Part shown: piece after piece, positions 1 to 12,850 of the stretch
How positions within the stretch are numbered: position 1 is the first letter of the stretch
Layout: each line of letters starts with the position of its first letter
Origin: Histoplasma ohiense
Taxonomy: Eukaryota; Ascomycota; Eurotiomycetes; Onygenales; Ajellomycetaceae
DNA: 64,000 bases
Assembly (NCBI GenBank): GCA_017607445.1
Contig: JAEVHH010000006.1
Span: 2,356,001-2,420,000 of the forward strand
Direction: 5' to 3'
The notes under the pieces: generated by a model
What the model saw: only the letters and a program-made list of their open reading frames with translations
The model's database searches: none
What the model was told of the DNA's origin: nothing
Translations under genes and position numbers: made by a program

Positions 1-1595
1 TGGAAAACCAGTCTCGGCAAGACGATCGAATGATCCCAGAAAGCCATTGACTATATCTATGGGAATACTGTATAGGAAAGACACTGTTAGTGAGCTGGTC
101 ACCCTCATGCTTCGCTCGACCAAAAGTCCTGAGAGTTAAGTGAACTGACACCAGCAGGTCGTTTTCCCTGAGCTTACTTATAGCTCCTTGTAGGTATGCT
201 ACCAATCTGTCCAGAGAGAATTCCCCTCCGGAAGCATCCGTCTTATTGGGGATGGCCATGTCGAGAGATGCTTGAAAGGGGATGAGATAGCAACAAATAC
301 AAAAGGGTATATCAAACAAATCGCATTGCACGAGTGTATGTATCGTATAGAGAATAATATGATGCTACATAGCTAGCGGAAAGACATTGCGGGAACGGAG
401 CAAATAAGCTGAAAAGCGAAACCATCAAGCAAAGCGTTGGGCGAGGAAATGGCAGGAGTTGGAGCCGCAACAACAGCGCAGATGGCAATAAATAAGCTGG
501 TGATTTGCTGATAAAACAAACGACAACGACAACGACAACGACAGCGACAGCGACAGCGCTCAATATAATCGAACAAACAACATCCAACCATCCCTCAGGC
601 AATGGAAAGAAGAAATTTCAAACAAGCTACTGTTGTAGCTTTCTTAGGGGTACAAAAACATCCGCAAACATCCACGCAGTTAATTGTCTGGAGAATACAA
701 CAGCAGAATGCCATCCATAACCTGGGCCAGATTCATTAATTTTCCAGGGTACATACGGTGGTAAAATACCATGAGGTGGAAATGGTTTCACGGTTGCTGG
801 TCACCTATTCATCTTGTGAGAAATGATATCTCATATCAAGGATTCTGTTGATTGTACAGTACTAGCAAGGATCTTCTATTACCTCATTTCCGGAAACCGG
901 ATCACTGCTCCGATATATACCAGCACTGCCCCTATCATATATTCAAGCATTCTGTTTCTTATAAATACGGCCTAATTATCATATAATTATTGGAGTGAGA
1001 ATAATCAATTCAATTTATTTTATCGATATTCAGTATTTGGGTCAATATTCGGACTTTATACAAGTTCCGACACATCTCCCTTAGGAGCCAACCTGCCGTT
1101 GTTTGAATCCCCCGCAGGGCAGAAGGGCAAACTTTACACCGAAGCATAAGCTTTTGGAACGGTCTGGAATAGCTTCTTTTGAAACTTTCAACTCTCGTAC
1201 CTTTTTGCTGATTCATGAAACTCTGATAGGATGGAAGTGCACAAAGTTCCAACTTGTGTTCAGGAATGATCTATATCGGGTAGGGCGGAGAACATCTGGG
1301 ATGAGAATCAAATCAGCTCCGATTTGCGCTAACTACTGGGAGGCCAGAGGTCAAACCTCTTTGCTGGGGGTAACTTTGCGCCTAGTGAAACGGTCTCCAT
1401 GGACAAAATGGGTTATTACTATTATTAGTTGCGCGAAGAGTGCTAAATGGCCGAACGTTCAGTCATGGATGCCGTTGCCTTATAAATCAGCATACTCCAC
1501 CTTTCCCATAGGAAGTGATCTTGAGGAGCTTGAAGAAGTTCCATCCAGCATTGGTAGCTCATTCTCAACACCAGAAAACCCCAAACCCCGTCATC
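1..1595. other. Intergenic, no supported gene
   Basis: I see no recognisable gene here. There is a hexanucleotide-type microsatellite near 518-557, made of ACAACG units followed by ACAGCG units. It creates short Thr/Val/Ala-rich frames on both strands that are artefacts of the repeat. The stop-free plus frame at about 1103-1612 shows no family features and overlaps the start of the next gene in another frame, so it is most likely promoter or 5' leader sequence. Confidence 0.6.
518..557. repeat. ACAACG/ACAGCG microsatellite
   Basis: Six-base units in tandem upstream of the GGCT-like gene. Confidence 0.85.
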
Positions 1596-2798
1596 ATGAG
1601 AAAGCCCGCTGATAAAGACATGCTGCAGAAGCAGCCACTCCCTGAGCCTGACAATGTTGATAACCTGACATCTACAAAGGCAACGAACCGACTCGCAAAA
1701 TTGCTCAACCTGGGAAAAGGAAAGACCTATGATCCATCCATCATAATCCCCAAGACATCAGAAGAGCGTCTGCAAGCGGCCGCCCACGACCATGCGTTGG
1801 ATATCAACACCCTGCTTCACGATCATGGGCCAAAGGCGAAGCACTCGTCTGAGGTCAAAACCAGTGAACCGGATGTGAAAGCTGATAAACCTGAAGAAAC
1901 GGTCCTGTACTTAGCCTACGGCTCGAATATGAGTGCCCAATCATTCCGCAAAACCCGCGGTATTTTGCCCGTCTCGCAACTGAATGCTTATGCCCCTGGC
2001 CTCAGCCTCACATTTGACCTTCCTGGCTTCCCCTACCTTGAACCTTGCATGGCGGGAACGAAATACCGAGATGCCAAAATGGATTCCAGTTCAATATCAG
2101 GGAACCAAGCCCCGATCCACAGATCGGACCAAACATGGGACAAACCGCTCGTCGGTGTTGTCTACGAAGTCACCCTTTCCGACTACGCGCGCATCATCGC
2201 CACGGAAGGCGGGGGCGCCTCTTACATCGATATCGTGACGGACTGTTACCCGTTCCCGAAATCGTACGATCCCGCGGACCCTGTCCCAGCCCACCCGCTT
2301 AAAGACGCAAAGCCGTTTAAAGCGCACACCCTCCTCTATCCGTCCCACAAGAACGAACAGAACAACACAACCGTAAGTCCTCTTGGGAATGCGAAGGAAA
2401 ATGCCCATGCAACGAATCCCCCTCCCTACAACAGACCCTACACCCGCGTCCACCCAGCCAACGCCCCGGCCCAGCCATCCCCACGTTATAAAAACCTCCT
2501 AGTCACTGGCGCACGCGAGCACGATCTCCCAGCCGAATACTGCGCCTACCTCTCCTCCATAACGGCGTACCGAGTCACCACCACCCGCCAGCAGATCGGC
2601 AGGTATACCACGGTGACACTGTGGGCACCGCCCGTGTTACTTGTAATGATGCTCTCGTCGCTGACTACGGATAAAAATGGGAGAGCGCCTAGATGGGTGG
2701 TGACGACCCAGAAGTTTTTAGTTATGGGGTTGTGGGGGTGGTATGATCATTTTGCGAAAAGGATTTTTGGGGATGGGGAGAGGGTGATTGAAGCATGA
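1596..2798 (+). CDS. Gamma-glutamylcyclotransferase-like protein
   Basis: A single-exon protein of 400 aa. After a charged N-terminal extension of about 100 aa it carries the signature YLAYGSNM (residues 105-112), the GGCT-fold substrate loop. An acidic motif ATEGGGASY follows about 100 residues later, where the family's catalytic glutamate lies. GGCT enzymes release 5-oxoproline from gamma-glutamyl dipeptides in glutathione turnover. Residues around 355-385 form a hydrophobic stretch (LWAPPVLLVMML...) that could anchor the protein to a membrane, as seen in long fungal members. The start is the first in-frame ATG, in a reasonable context (cgtcatcATG). The frame is also open upstream but has no ATG there. 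Exact substrate is not determinable. Confidence 0.82.
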   Translation: MRKPADKDMLQKQPLPEPDNVDNLTSTKATNRLAKLLNLGKGKTYDPSIIIPKTSEERLQAAAHDHALDINTLLHDHGPKAKHSSEVKTSEPDVKADKPEETVLYLAYGSNMSAQSFRKTRGILPVSQLNAYAPGLSLTFDLPGFPYLEPCMAGTKYRDAKMDSSSISGNQAPIHRSDQTWDKPLVGVVYEVTLSDYARIIATEGGGASYIDIVTDCYPFPKSYDPADPVPAHPLKDAKPFKAHTLLYPSHKNEQNNTTVSPLGNAKENAHATNPPPYNRPYTRVHPANAPAQPSPRYKNLLVTGAREHDLPAEYCAYLSSITAYRVTTTRQQIGRYTTVTLWAPPVLLVMMLSSLTTDKNGRAPRWVVTTQKFLVMGLWGWYDHFAKRIFGDGERVIEA

Positions 2799-3180
2799 AG
2801 GATGAAGCTTCTATATTTTCCTTTTCCCTTTCTTTTTCCATTCCCTTGTTTATTTGTCAAGCTTTGGCCGCAGATTTCGGCAGATGCCCTCTGCCTGGTT
2901 TTTAAACGTGATCAATGTAGAATTATGAATTGAGATATACCGTTTTAAGTATTTTGTCCCCGTCCCCGTGGTTTCTGGTAGCTGAATGAAATATTACAGG
3001 AGTACTCGTGCGTTTTCTTAAATTAGAAATTGGATATTTTTTCCTAGAGCTTCAGGATTCATTTTCTTAATGTCGTACATGTCGTCAGATCAAACTAAAG
3101 AGCATTCGAAGATCCGGGTAGAGCGAGATAACAGTAGAAACAAAGCTCTCCGTCCCATTAATACCCAGACCGAAATTAAA

Positions 3181-3217
<37 letters not shown>

Positions 3218-4221
3218 GCCCCATCTATCTATCTTACAATATCAACCGGGGCGAAATACAGAGTTCATCGCTCCCTCTCCGTGAAAGTCAATCCCAAACG
3301 AACTTTGGCGATGCCTCTGAACTCAACTTAGTGATAGCGCTTAACTTTAAAAACAAGAATGCAAGTGAAAAGAAAAAGAAAAAGGGTCTGCCCAGGCCAA
3401 AGTTTTAATATATTTATATATATATCTCTATCTTTCCACCCATCTTCATCTAGCCATTGTTTTCATCGACACGTGAGCCTCCTCACTCCTGCCGTTGCTA
3501 CCTATCGTTGTGACATTATATCGCAGTGGAAAAGAAAATAAAAGGGGGAGTGGAATGGTATCGACGACGCCTTCTTCCAAGGAAACCAGGAAACGGAAAA
3601 ATATGAGGATGATAACATGTTGGAGCGGGAAGACAGATAAAACCACGCTAATACAATAATATTACATCGCTAAAGATAAGGGAGACGAGAATATAGGTGA
3701 AAACGAATGAATTGAAACAAGATTCTCGTTCTAGAAATGGATGGGTATAGAGGACGGAGAGAAAGAGAGTGCGAGGAGAGAGTGAAAGAAGGGAAGGAAA
3801 GAGAAGGGAAGTACGGGGTGTGTGTATGTACTTTTAAAACAATACAGCAAATGGAAAAAAATGGTAGAGAAAAAAGTGCATATGAAACGGTAAAATGAAA
3901 AAGCATATGCTCCGGTGATATTTCTGCGGGTTTTTTTTGTGACTTGGGTGTGGGATGTAGTGGTCCTCTCCTCCTCTCCTCGTTCCTTTTCTTTCCATCC
4001 TAGACGCATCCAAATAATTTTTTATCTGCAAAAAAAGGCAGGGGGTTGAGGGCTTTTTTGACCTGGTTCTGTGTTTTGGTACAAGTATGACTTTCCCATC
4101 TATCCATTATCTCCCCGACCACAATCGACAACCTCCCCTTGCACCTTCTATACAAAGTACAAAGTACAACAAAGAAAAAAACGAGCATAATTCAGAAACG
4201 AACGAAAAACCAACCAAACAA
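2799..4221. other. Convergent intergenic spacer
   Basis: This lies between the ends of two convergent genes and should hold both 3' UTRs. It contains an A-run followed by AAAAG repeats (about 3178-3220) and several pyrimidine- or purine-biased tracts. I see no coding signal; the open frames are low-complexity Lys/Phe/Ser-rich. Confidence 0.6.
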
Positions 4222-5609
4222 CTAGCGCTTGCCAATGGGCGGCCTCCCAACGGGCGGACTATACACGATCTTCCGCGATTTGATAGGTGCCCACTTATAT
4301 CTCTTAACCCAGATGCTGATGGCAGTGAGCATAGCAGTGATGGCGAGAGTCTTGAGGCCCATCTTTTTTCGCTCGTCCATCTCCGGTTCTGCCGCCCAGT
4401 TTAGGAACTCCGTTACGTCCTTGGCCATTTGCGAGGTGGTGGCGGGTGTGCCGTCTTCGTATTCGACAAGGCCATCGAAGAGGACGCGGGCCATTGCGAT
4501 TCCTGATATCAAATTCCCCTAAGTAAAAATTTACACTCTCGGAGAATTCAGCATCGTTGTTTCTTACCAGTTCCGGGGAAGTAGGGATTAAAGTTCAATC
4601 CCTCCTGTACTGTGGCACCCGCAGGCGGCTCATCGGGATATCCAGTTAGCAAGTTGAAGATGTAATCACAGCCGCCATGGCGGGCCTTGACTATCAAACT
4701 CAAATCTGGTGGTAGAGCGCTGTTGTTTGCGGCGCGGGCGGCCTCATCATTCTTGTAGGGCGGGGGAATATAGTCGGACAATTTGCCTGGCCGCTTCTCG
4801 ATTTCGCCTTGGTCATTGGGTTCGGTATCGTACTCGTATTCCTCGGCCATAGCTTTCATCTCGTCCACAGTATGGATGGTGCCGACGAATGCGCGCCATG
4901 GCACACGAGTGAGGGAGTGGCAAGCCATGCATACTTCGCGGTAGACTTGGAAGCCACGGCGGAGACTATATATCATCGGTTTGTACGAATCAGCTACATC
5001 TCGTTGTGCTTTTATTTTTTATTTGTGTTTTGTGGGAGAATTAAACTGAGAGGTAATTGGTAGCCTGCATATGAGCCAATGGCCTACTTACGCTTGGTGG
5101 TCGAATGTCTTTGTCCATTTTGTGTGTTCCCATGGGTATTTAGCTGGATGTAACCTGGAGAAAAGCAAGTGTTAATATATTCGACGAACAATTTCACATG
5201 TATTGTCAATTCCTGTCCAACAATCCTCCAAGAAAAATCTTACCCTTCTTCAGCGGGCGTCATAGCAAAGGCCTCTTGGCCATAGAGATGATAATACCAT
5301 GCCACCGCGCCGACAGCGGTCACAGTGGCAGCCGAGGCGGAGAGGGTCAGGTAGAACGGCGATTCAGCGCGGGACCCAGAAGATGTGGAGGAGGCTCGCT
5401 AGAGAAGATGGGGTGTCAGCAATATAATCAACAACGTAAGAATGCCACTGATAGAATGACGGCGATCTGGGAAGTCCAATTGGACTTGGAGAATATGTTT
5501 GATTGTGCGGGTGGATGGGCACTACCGTTGTTGCGGTTGTCTGGCGGAACGTCTGTCGAGCGAAGATGGCCTTCGTAGGCACATTGCGCGCGACAGATCT
5601 GGCGAACAT
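4222..5609 (-). CDS. CYT1: Cytochrome c1, complex III subunit
   Basis: Five exons: 5609-5526, 5398-5244, 5154-5092, 4965-4568 and 4502-4222. They join in frame to 326 aa, close to the fungal norm. The N-terminus is basic and Ser/Thr-rich (MFARSVARNV...), a mitochondrial presequence. A hydrophobic sorting segment follows. The haem c site CMACH sits in the motif YREVCMACHSL. A loop RHGGCDYIFNLLTGY and the downstream PYFPGTG are diagnostic of cytochrome c1, and the axial methionine motif is AMARVL. The C-terminal membrane helix (TLAITAMLTAISIWVKRY) anchors it in the inner membrane. It passes electrons from the Rieske protein to cytochrome c. All intron borders are GT..AG. Confidence 0.96.
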
Positions 5610-5979
5610 TTTTCTTCAATTCAGAGGATGGAATTCCCGCCAGTGGGAAGGGCCGGAGGGGGTGCTGAGGCGGGGAGAAGAGAGGGTACGTTTGTCGTTG
5701 AGACTCCGATATGTGATTTCCGGAGTGGAAGTTTTGAGGTTTGGACATGCAAGCAGGTTTGGCTGTATCGGGTTAGCGCGGTAACGGGCTTGGCGCCGGT
5801 GACAACGGAAGTCATATGATTGGTGGATAATATTTTTCTGTCATGTGATCTCGGCGAAAACCGCGAGGATGAGAGTATGATGATTACAATACCGTATCTT
5901 ATCTTCTGCTTTTTAGTGTTCTCCGTCATAACTACATACCTGGGCAAATGGGTATGGAAATATAATATACATGCGCGCT

Positions 5980-7986
5980 CTAGCTCACTGACATGCTGGA
6001 AGCACATCGCCCGCTTGCTCCTGATGCTGCCTCTACTCCGGCCCGCTTCTCCTCTTCCACTCCTAGCGCCAAAGCTCTCACGGCCTGCTCGATAGTACAC
6101 TTGGAAAAGTCTGAGTGTAGCACCAACGATAGGGCCGGAAGCCTCCGCAGACTACGGCCACTCAATCCCTAATAATGCTTGTTAATAGTTTGTATGACTT
6201 CCGGGGGAGATAGATAGTATCATTTACCACGCTCGCTTCAGCTACATCTGCCAATCGTCTAGGTACAGATTCAGGAAACAGCTTGTACCAGAGAACCATC
6301 TCCGTGTGGCTGGGGAGAACAAGAGTTTCTGCCGGGCATGAGACGTATTTCAACGGTGTGTTTGGATTGTCCTGGTCGACGCGGACCACATCGAAGGTCG
6401 CGCCGTGTATCAAACCGCAGTGATTGAGGTTCTCCAGACAGCTCCGGAATATTTCGTAGATCACTCTACTGGACGGGTTGGGCATGAACTGTTTAATGTC
6501 TACCCGGTCGAGGAATGCGGAATCCTGTTCTTTTTGTATCAGCAGGGAAAACACTAAAGAGAGGATGTATTCTCTGGTTTTATCATAAGAAAAGGTCCCA
6601 CACCAGCGCCGTGATAAGGTTACTGGTGCAGAGTACCACCACATTCGGCCTGTGTCTGAGCCGATCCAGCGCCGTCAGAAGTGCGTTCACGGCACGCATC
6701 GCATCAAAAGGCTCGTTTCCGTGCACGCTCTGTTCCCGTTTGGCAGTCAGTGTCTCCGCCTCGTCGATGAACACACATACAAAAGTATCCGGTTCCTCTT
6801 CAAGAATATTCTCAATGTTATCGAACATCCGTGCAACTAGCTTGCCGCTTTCGCTGAAAAATTTACTCCCTAGCGAGTGCGCGTTGATTTCTACCATCTT
6901 GCTCTGGGGGAATTGTTTGCCCAGGCGGATTGACAGTTTTTGTGCTAATCCACGGCTGAAGTTTAAGTTAGTATCTTTTTATAATGAGAAATTAGGGTAT
7001 ATTGGGAATAGAGCTATACGCACCAAAGACTCGTCTTTCCAGTCCCTGGTGGACCATAGAGCAGAATGAGCCTGTTCCAATTGATCGTCCAGGTGTTGAG
7101 TTTCCTCCCGGAAAACATAACTATTCCTATTAGCCACACCACAGACACCATTGATCCTGAGACCTTTTCTTTCTTTTTCTTCTTTAAGAATAATAACGAT
7201 GACATACGCATCCTGTTCACCGCTCGAAGCAATGTCGACGGTATCAGCTCATCAAACAGAAGCCTATTTCAACGCAGTGATTCATTGTCAATACAACCAA
7301 CACCCGTGAAATTAATGGGACCCTATGGCAACAAAAACTGAAAACATACGATTCCCACAACCCGTCCAACTCTTTGCTTGGTAGGCTGATAATCCGTGCC
7401 TGCGGGCCTTCCTCATCTCTTTTCCCATTGACGTCAGCATACGTCGGCTGCGGCGAGTCGTTTATGCTCTCAGATCCATGCAGCTGGTATGCTTGCACGT
7501 CCAGTTCGACGTCCTCAAGTCGGTATGCACCGCTCTCCTGCTGGGGCCCTGCGCATTCCATCACCTTTACCACGTCGAGATATTGGCAGTAAGTATCCGT
7601 TAGGTCCGCTGTTTATTTTTTGTTTGGTTTTTGGTCAGTCTTGACTGCCGTGGAAATTCAGATGGATTAATTATAATGATTTTCACAGGTTTGGTCTGCT
7701 GTCTCACAGAAGGAGGTTATCTCCTGTCCCAGGCTTAGGACAGCGAAAGTTTCCAGGAGCCATTTTGTGACTTCATCGCGGACCTATTTGTGTAAGGATA
7801 TTTTTGTCCATGTTTAGATATCATTATAAAAAGAGCAGAAATGACAGAGTGGTGTGTAATCGATGTATCAAACTAAGCACCCACGATGTCTGTCCGGACA
7901 ATGATGTTTCCCTCATTCCTGATACGTGCTTCGACGTGGAGGATAGGCTTGGAAATGGTCTCCGTCCCTCTGGGTGGGAATCCCAT
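5980..7986 (-). CDS. PCH2: Pch2/TRIP13 AAA+ ATPase, meiotic checkpoint
   Basis: Eight exons: 7986-7885, 7783-7687, 7608-7350, 7263-7208, 7120-7024, 6955-6604, 6524-6228 and 6168-5980, giving 482 aa. The N-terminal domain (ILHVEARIR...) is of Pch2 type. Walker A GPPGTGKT is at about 194-201 and Walker B FVCVFIDE at 262-269. A sensor region (LCTSNL) and a family-typical DRVDIKQFMPNPS segment follow. Pch2/TRIP13 remodels HORMA-domain proteins such as Hop1 and Mad2, controlling meiotic axis structure, crossover number and the pachytene checkpoint. The first exon ends at a GTGGGT donor; other borders are ordinary. It is divergent from the recyclin gene, with about 1.1 kb between start codons. Msh4, another meiotic factor, lies about 8 kb away. 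Confidence 0.94.
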
Positions 7987-9095
7987 TGTGAATTTAAGAT
8001 AGACGGAAAGGTAGACGGACTACGATAAGGAAAACGTTAAGAAACGCAACAGATGTGGCAAATGAATATCTCTGGCTATTGTGTTGACGGTGCATTTGCT
8101 AGGAGGTTGATAGAACGAGGAAAGGAGGTCAAGGGGTTAACTAAGGGGTTTGCTTAGGCGAGATGTTGTTCCCAGCACAGCAAGAGAGAATTCGGACTCC
8201 AACACGGCCACGCATTGATGCGCTCAACCATCACAGGACACTCCGAGTTTCAGACATCATATACAGTAGATAAACTGATGGGATGGCAGAGATAACCATA
8301 ACCAAGGTAATGAGATAAAGGAAATAGAGAAAATCGCTGTTGACCACAAAACACATGGAGATGTGTATTAATGGCACACGACAGAACCAATGGAACCAAT
8401 GTTTTTCATGTGCACTACTTTAAAAACACTATGCGTAGATGTACTCTGCAATTCCCCAAGCATTCAATAATAAAGAAGAAAAGAAAAGAAAAGAACTGGT
8501 GGTTTGGTGTGAGATGATCTCGAGTTCGCCCAAGCCGTCTTGGTTACAAAGGGTGTGGAAGAAAAGTCCTTACACAGGCTAGAAACGTATAAGCATGTCA
8601 TATGCCAACTGGGCATTGTGGGTTTAGAAGCTTGAGGCCTAACACTTGACCATCAAGTTAGGCATCAAGGTCCCATAACTTCTGCTGCGAGGACTGGATT
8701 AATTTCTTCGAGCTCCGCCCAAGTGGTATTGTTTATATTTCTAGCGTGTACAAGGACTTGTTATTTTCCATACCTCCGGGCTTCACTTTCATGCATGATT
8801 TCGCTATTCCAACCAATTCGCCGAAGACACCCTCACATATCTTGAATTCAAGGGGCAATCCCTCCCGCGTGGATATTCTATTTAATATGGGGTCCCCGCC
8901 GCTTCATTTCCAGCCATGCAGATCCGCAAAGATCTGATATTACGAAGCTCCTAACATCCCCATGCAACACTGTCAGCGATCCGGGTGCAGCAGCTGGAAA
9001 TGATTCCCCCGTTTACCCCGCTACATTGATCGCGAGCCCAATTGATTTCCGCCCCTTTTACTGACACAGAGCCCCAGACTGCTCTTGGAGCCGTG
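7987..9095. promoter_or_regulatory. Shared divergent intergenic region
   Basis: About 1.1 kb separate the start codons of PCH2 (-) and the recyclin-1 gene (+), so both promoters and leaders must lie here. I see no protein-coding signal and no distinct operator-like repeat beyond a short GAAAA-type purine run near 8475-8492. Confidence 0.45.
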
Positions 9096-11970
9096 ATGTC
9101 GGGTTTTGCAAAGGCTCAGGTCTCTGGTGGGAGGCCGCCGCGGAAGGATATCCTTGCCTCGCTGAAAATGGCGCAGCTGGAGATTTCTAAACCGGCCCTC
9201 CCTGTTGGTGAGTATGGAGAGTAGCAGTTTACGCTCTTGTTCATACATACGCCATGCGTGGGCGTGGAAATTTACTTTGCTGACAATTGCCGGCTTTAGA
9301 AATATTAGCCTCTATCCTAGATTACCTCTCACCCACAGACCTTATCAGAGTTGCCAGAGCTTCAAGGTTAATGCGAGAGATGGTGTACGAAGATTCAAGA
9401 TGGGTACAAAGACTGAAGAGGATTGGCTGTTGGGATGATTTGGAGGCAAGGAAGTTGGCAGAACAGTCGAATCCGTATCTCCATGGTCAGCTCTCTATGG
9501 CTGTGCCAACTGTACACGTCCAGGCTCCACTGTCTAGTACATCTCTTAAAAAGAACACGGCGGGAGGGATTGCAATTACCGATGCGACGAAAACCAGACC
9601 GAGCGCCTTTAGTAGTGTTGAGCACATTACGGAACCGGGATCAAATAAATTTATCGACCCGAAGGGGGCGGCCGCTTTATCCGTTTTGTCCCGTGTTCGA
9701 TCTATACGTGGGAAGGCGAGAGAGGAATACGGAAAGATCCATGCAGTTCTTTATCCCTTCTATAACGATATTGACAAAACGGGAGGCTCGATGGATAGTA
9801 TGGTTTTCCGGGTGTACGATACGCCTGAAGACCAAGCTCAGATGCTGTCTTCACTGCAGGCCTTCGCGAAATGCGATACTGCCATTGGCAGGGAGGCGAG
9901 ACAAGATAAAGTCTCTCGTGCTGTATCTCTTTTTGAAATGGCTGCACTGCGGGAATTTAAATGTGGTTACGAACAGGGAGATATCGATGGCCAAATGCGA
10001 AAATATGCACGTGTACTGACCACGCTGAATGGTGGCGGTGCCGCTATGGATTATTTCTTTGAACACAATCACCTTTTTGCACGGAAGCGCGATTTTGGAA
10101 GCCCGTCAGATTGTGTCGACAATGACACTAATGCTGTGAAATTGGGCCATTCGCAGGCATTCCTCACTCGCCTAAATGTTGCGTATAACGAGGAACTTGC
10201 TATTATAGATATGTGTTTTTCTACGCCTACAAAGATTTCAACACTCTTTTTAGATAAGCTCGAGAAGGATATATTGACTCCTTACTTTACTGCCCTTTTT
10301 ACCGACCTCCGCTCCCGGAACGTTGAGTCGTACCTTAGGGCTGTTTCGGGAACGTTTGTGCAGACATTGCATTTCACCCAGGAATTGCGCAAACCGGTTC
10401 AAAATTCTGGCGATGACTTTGTCGAGGCGGCGAATAGAATCGTGAAAACTATATTTGAGCCTTGTCTTGATCAGTACCTCACGGACGAACTCAATCACTT
10501 CCGCAAGCATTGTGAAGTTGTCGTGTCGGAATGGGATAGACAACTTTCGGAGCAAGCAGCATCCACGGAATCCTTCTACATGTCCAATGTCAACCGACAA
10601 GCTGATAAAAAAGACTTTCTCACTTCGTTTAAAAAGGTCCTTATGGCTCCTGTAAATATTCTACCCAATTTCTCTTCTATGATGTCCAATGACTCAAAAG
10701 CGGACAACGCGGAGAAAGATGCACAACTACATGATCCAGCATATATCCCAAACCCCAAGTTTGCAACACCCGTGTCAATTCCATCCACACCCTCGACACC
10801 GTCAAATGACCTTCCCACAACGGAACTTGCTGCGAAAGCTGCAATCTTGAACTCAAGACTCGAGGGAATACGCTCCTTGTTCAGCATCGAAGTAGCCCTC
10901 GATTTAGTCCACGTTGCCAAAGTTAGTCTAGAAAGAGCTGCCCAGTTCCTAAAACTAGGAGGCAAATCCGGGAATGATGCGAAATTGCAATGCGAGTCTA
11001 TTTTCGTCTCCCTTTTGCACATCCTCGGCCATCGGCATGTCATTGCAGGTTTCGATAAAGCCGTCGACCACCTTTCTCAATATCGTCCTCGATACGAGGA
11101 GAAGCATGACGGCAAGGGCGTGGAGCCATTAGTCACCTTCCTGGAACTGGTCAATGTCGGCGATCTGATTCTCCAGATGATGGACGTCTTCTACGAGCAG
11201 GAGCTGGTTGCAGCGAAACTGACGGATCGGAGCGACTTCCTCGATCCAGCAGTGAAGGAGAAGAAAAAATTCGAGCAGATGCTAGATGAGCGAGTTGCGG
11301 CAGGTCTTAACAAGGGGATAGACGTGCTTATGGACGAGGTTGATTACCTACTGGCGACGAAGCAGCCTGCCACTGATTTTAACCCGGAGGCAGACCCTAC
11401 CCGTCGGAATACGAGTGATGTTGGGCCAAGCGAGGCGGCGAAGGCGGTTGTGGAAGTTATTTCGTCGCATACGCGCATGCTTGTGGGGAGCACAGACAAG
11501 AGTACACTTGAGGTGTTTAATCAGGAAATCGGCCTTCGGCTTTTCGCGTCGCTGTGCAAGCATCTAAAAATGCAGCGTATTGCGGTAGAGGGGTCCATTA
11601 AACTTATCAGGTACAGTTTAAAATCCCATCCGAATATTCATATGGATTTGCAAACATGGGTTTTGGTAGCTTACTCTCTACATTTTTCTTGAGCAATAGC
11701 GACATGAACCATTACTTCAACCTCATCAAAACGATGAAAAACGATCAGTTGCTCCAGTACTTTATTTCCCTCCGGGAACTTTCACAGGTCTACCTTATTG
11801 ACCCGTCTGATTCTAAGGAGATGGCCACTATCATCGCTGATGGTGACCGGTTTCAGGGCATCTTTCGCGCCGAGGAGGTATATGAATTTGCCACCAGACG
11901 CGCGGATTGGTATCAGGTTAAAAAAAGTGTAGAAGGGGCTATGTTTGGTATTGGATGCTTCGTGATGTGA
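9096..11970 (+). CDS. RCY1: Recyclin-1, F-box and Sec10-like domain protein
   Basis: Three exons, 9096-9207, 9300-11610 and 11700-11970, give 897 aa. An F-box starts at residue 38 (EILASILDYLSPTDLIRVAR). The long helical body matches the exocyst Sec10-like region of recyclins (Rcy1, Pof6). The protein ends in CFVM, a CaaX prenylation signal, as known for yeast Rcy1. Rcy1 acts with Skp1 in recycling membrane proteins such as v-SNAREs from endosomes, and in polarised growth. The second intron (11611-11699) also has a long open frame, so retention would give a truncated protein without the CaaX tail. The start was chosen because the upstream frame in exon 1 has no other ATG. Confidence 0.9.
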
Positions 11971-12850
11971 ATTGAATGTTCTCCTCGACGGACCTCTGTG
12001 GGTTTTGATACCTGGACTTTCATGATGTTTAACTTAGTTAAAACGCCGTCCCAGCTTCTGGGTGCAGCTATGGCTGGTTAACTAATTAATGGATACAGCG
12101 AATGGTGGCGCCACCGTCCATAATCAATGTTTAATCCTCCACTTTTTTTCCGCCTCTCTCTCCAGCTACCAGCTATCTCGTGCTCCCAACCCAAGCACTC
12201 CACTGATTACATAATCCGAATAAAAACCTGTCGATGTTTCTATAGGCGCCAGGCAACTTCCAGGGGTTTTACAGTTTCGCACCAACAGCGACAACACTCA
12301 CGAGAGGCCAGTCAAAGAAAGCCATGATCCCGGCCCTGATACACACAGTCTACAAAGATGTTTTGCATCATGTCTCCTCCAAGTTTTCTTGGATCATGAC
12401 ATTCCCGCCAGTCACAAGTATGTTTTGCTTTCTGTCACTTACTGCAGGTAGGATCGGTTTTCCTACACGCCATGATAGCGTTATTTTTAACTTCTGTCGT
12501 TGAATTATAATCACGATATGTAAAAGCTGTTATGGTTATATTTAGGTATATGTGTATTTTCTTTTGTTATTTGTGATATATTCTCCTTTCAACCTTCTTG
12601 CTACCCGCCGGAAAGGTCAGGGAAAAGAAATAACGTTCTTGTTCGCATTCAAGTCTACACCCTCGAGTTTGCTCAACCGTCGCCCGCAGTACAAAATATA
12701 TCCATTTGTGCATGATATTATTATCGTCCTATTACTATCTCTCACACGCCTTAGAACACCTGTTGCGTCTTCTGATTATCATCAATACAATTTATGACAA
12801 ACTATGCTCGCCATTCAATAACCATTAAATTCTTTCCACCACCCCCGGAA
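11971..12850. other. Intergenic spacer
   Basis: About 0.9 kb between two plus-strand genes. A small ATG-initiated frame at about 12324-12500 ends a short exon-like stretch at a possible GTATGT donor near 12419. No partner exon or family resemblance was found, so it is not called. The rest is AT-rich promoter-like sequence. Confidence 0.4.

Noticed and set aside
518..557. CRISPR-like regular repeat
   Set aside because: Short-unit microsatellite without spacers in a eukaryotic genome.
1103..1612. 169-codon plus-strand frame before the GGCT-like gene
   Set aside because: No domain features, overlaps the start of a well-supported gene in another frame, and composition is not protein-like.
3070..3408. 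112-codon Lys-rich plus frame
   Set aside because: Created by A-run and AAAAG repeats in a 3' flank.
3670..4031. Minus-strand Phe/Ser/Leu-rich frames
   Set aside because: Low-complexity pyrimidine tract in a convergent spacer; several overlapping frames look the same.
7885..7886. PCH2 exon 1 ending two to four bases later
   Set aside because: Only the GTGGGT donor keeps the frame into the next exon (VRDEV...).
12324..12500. Small ATG frame (MIPALIHTVYKDV...) with a possible donor
   Set aside because: No second exon with a matching acceptor and no recognisable family; kept only as a remark in the spacer entry.
12794..12850. Upstream in-frame ATG for the CAP-domain gene
   Set aside because: Would place 19 polar residues in front of a clear signal peptide.
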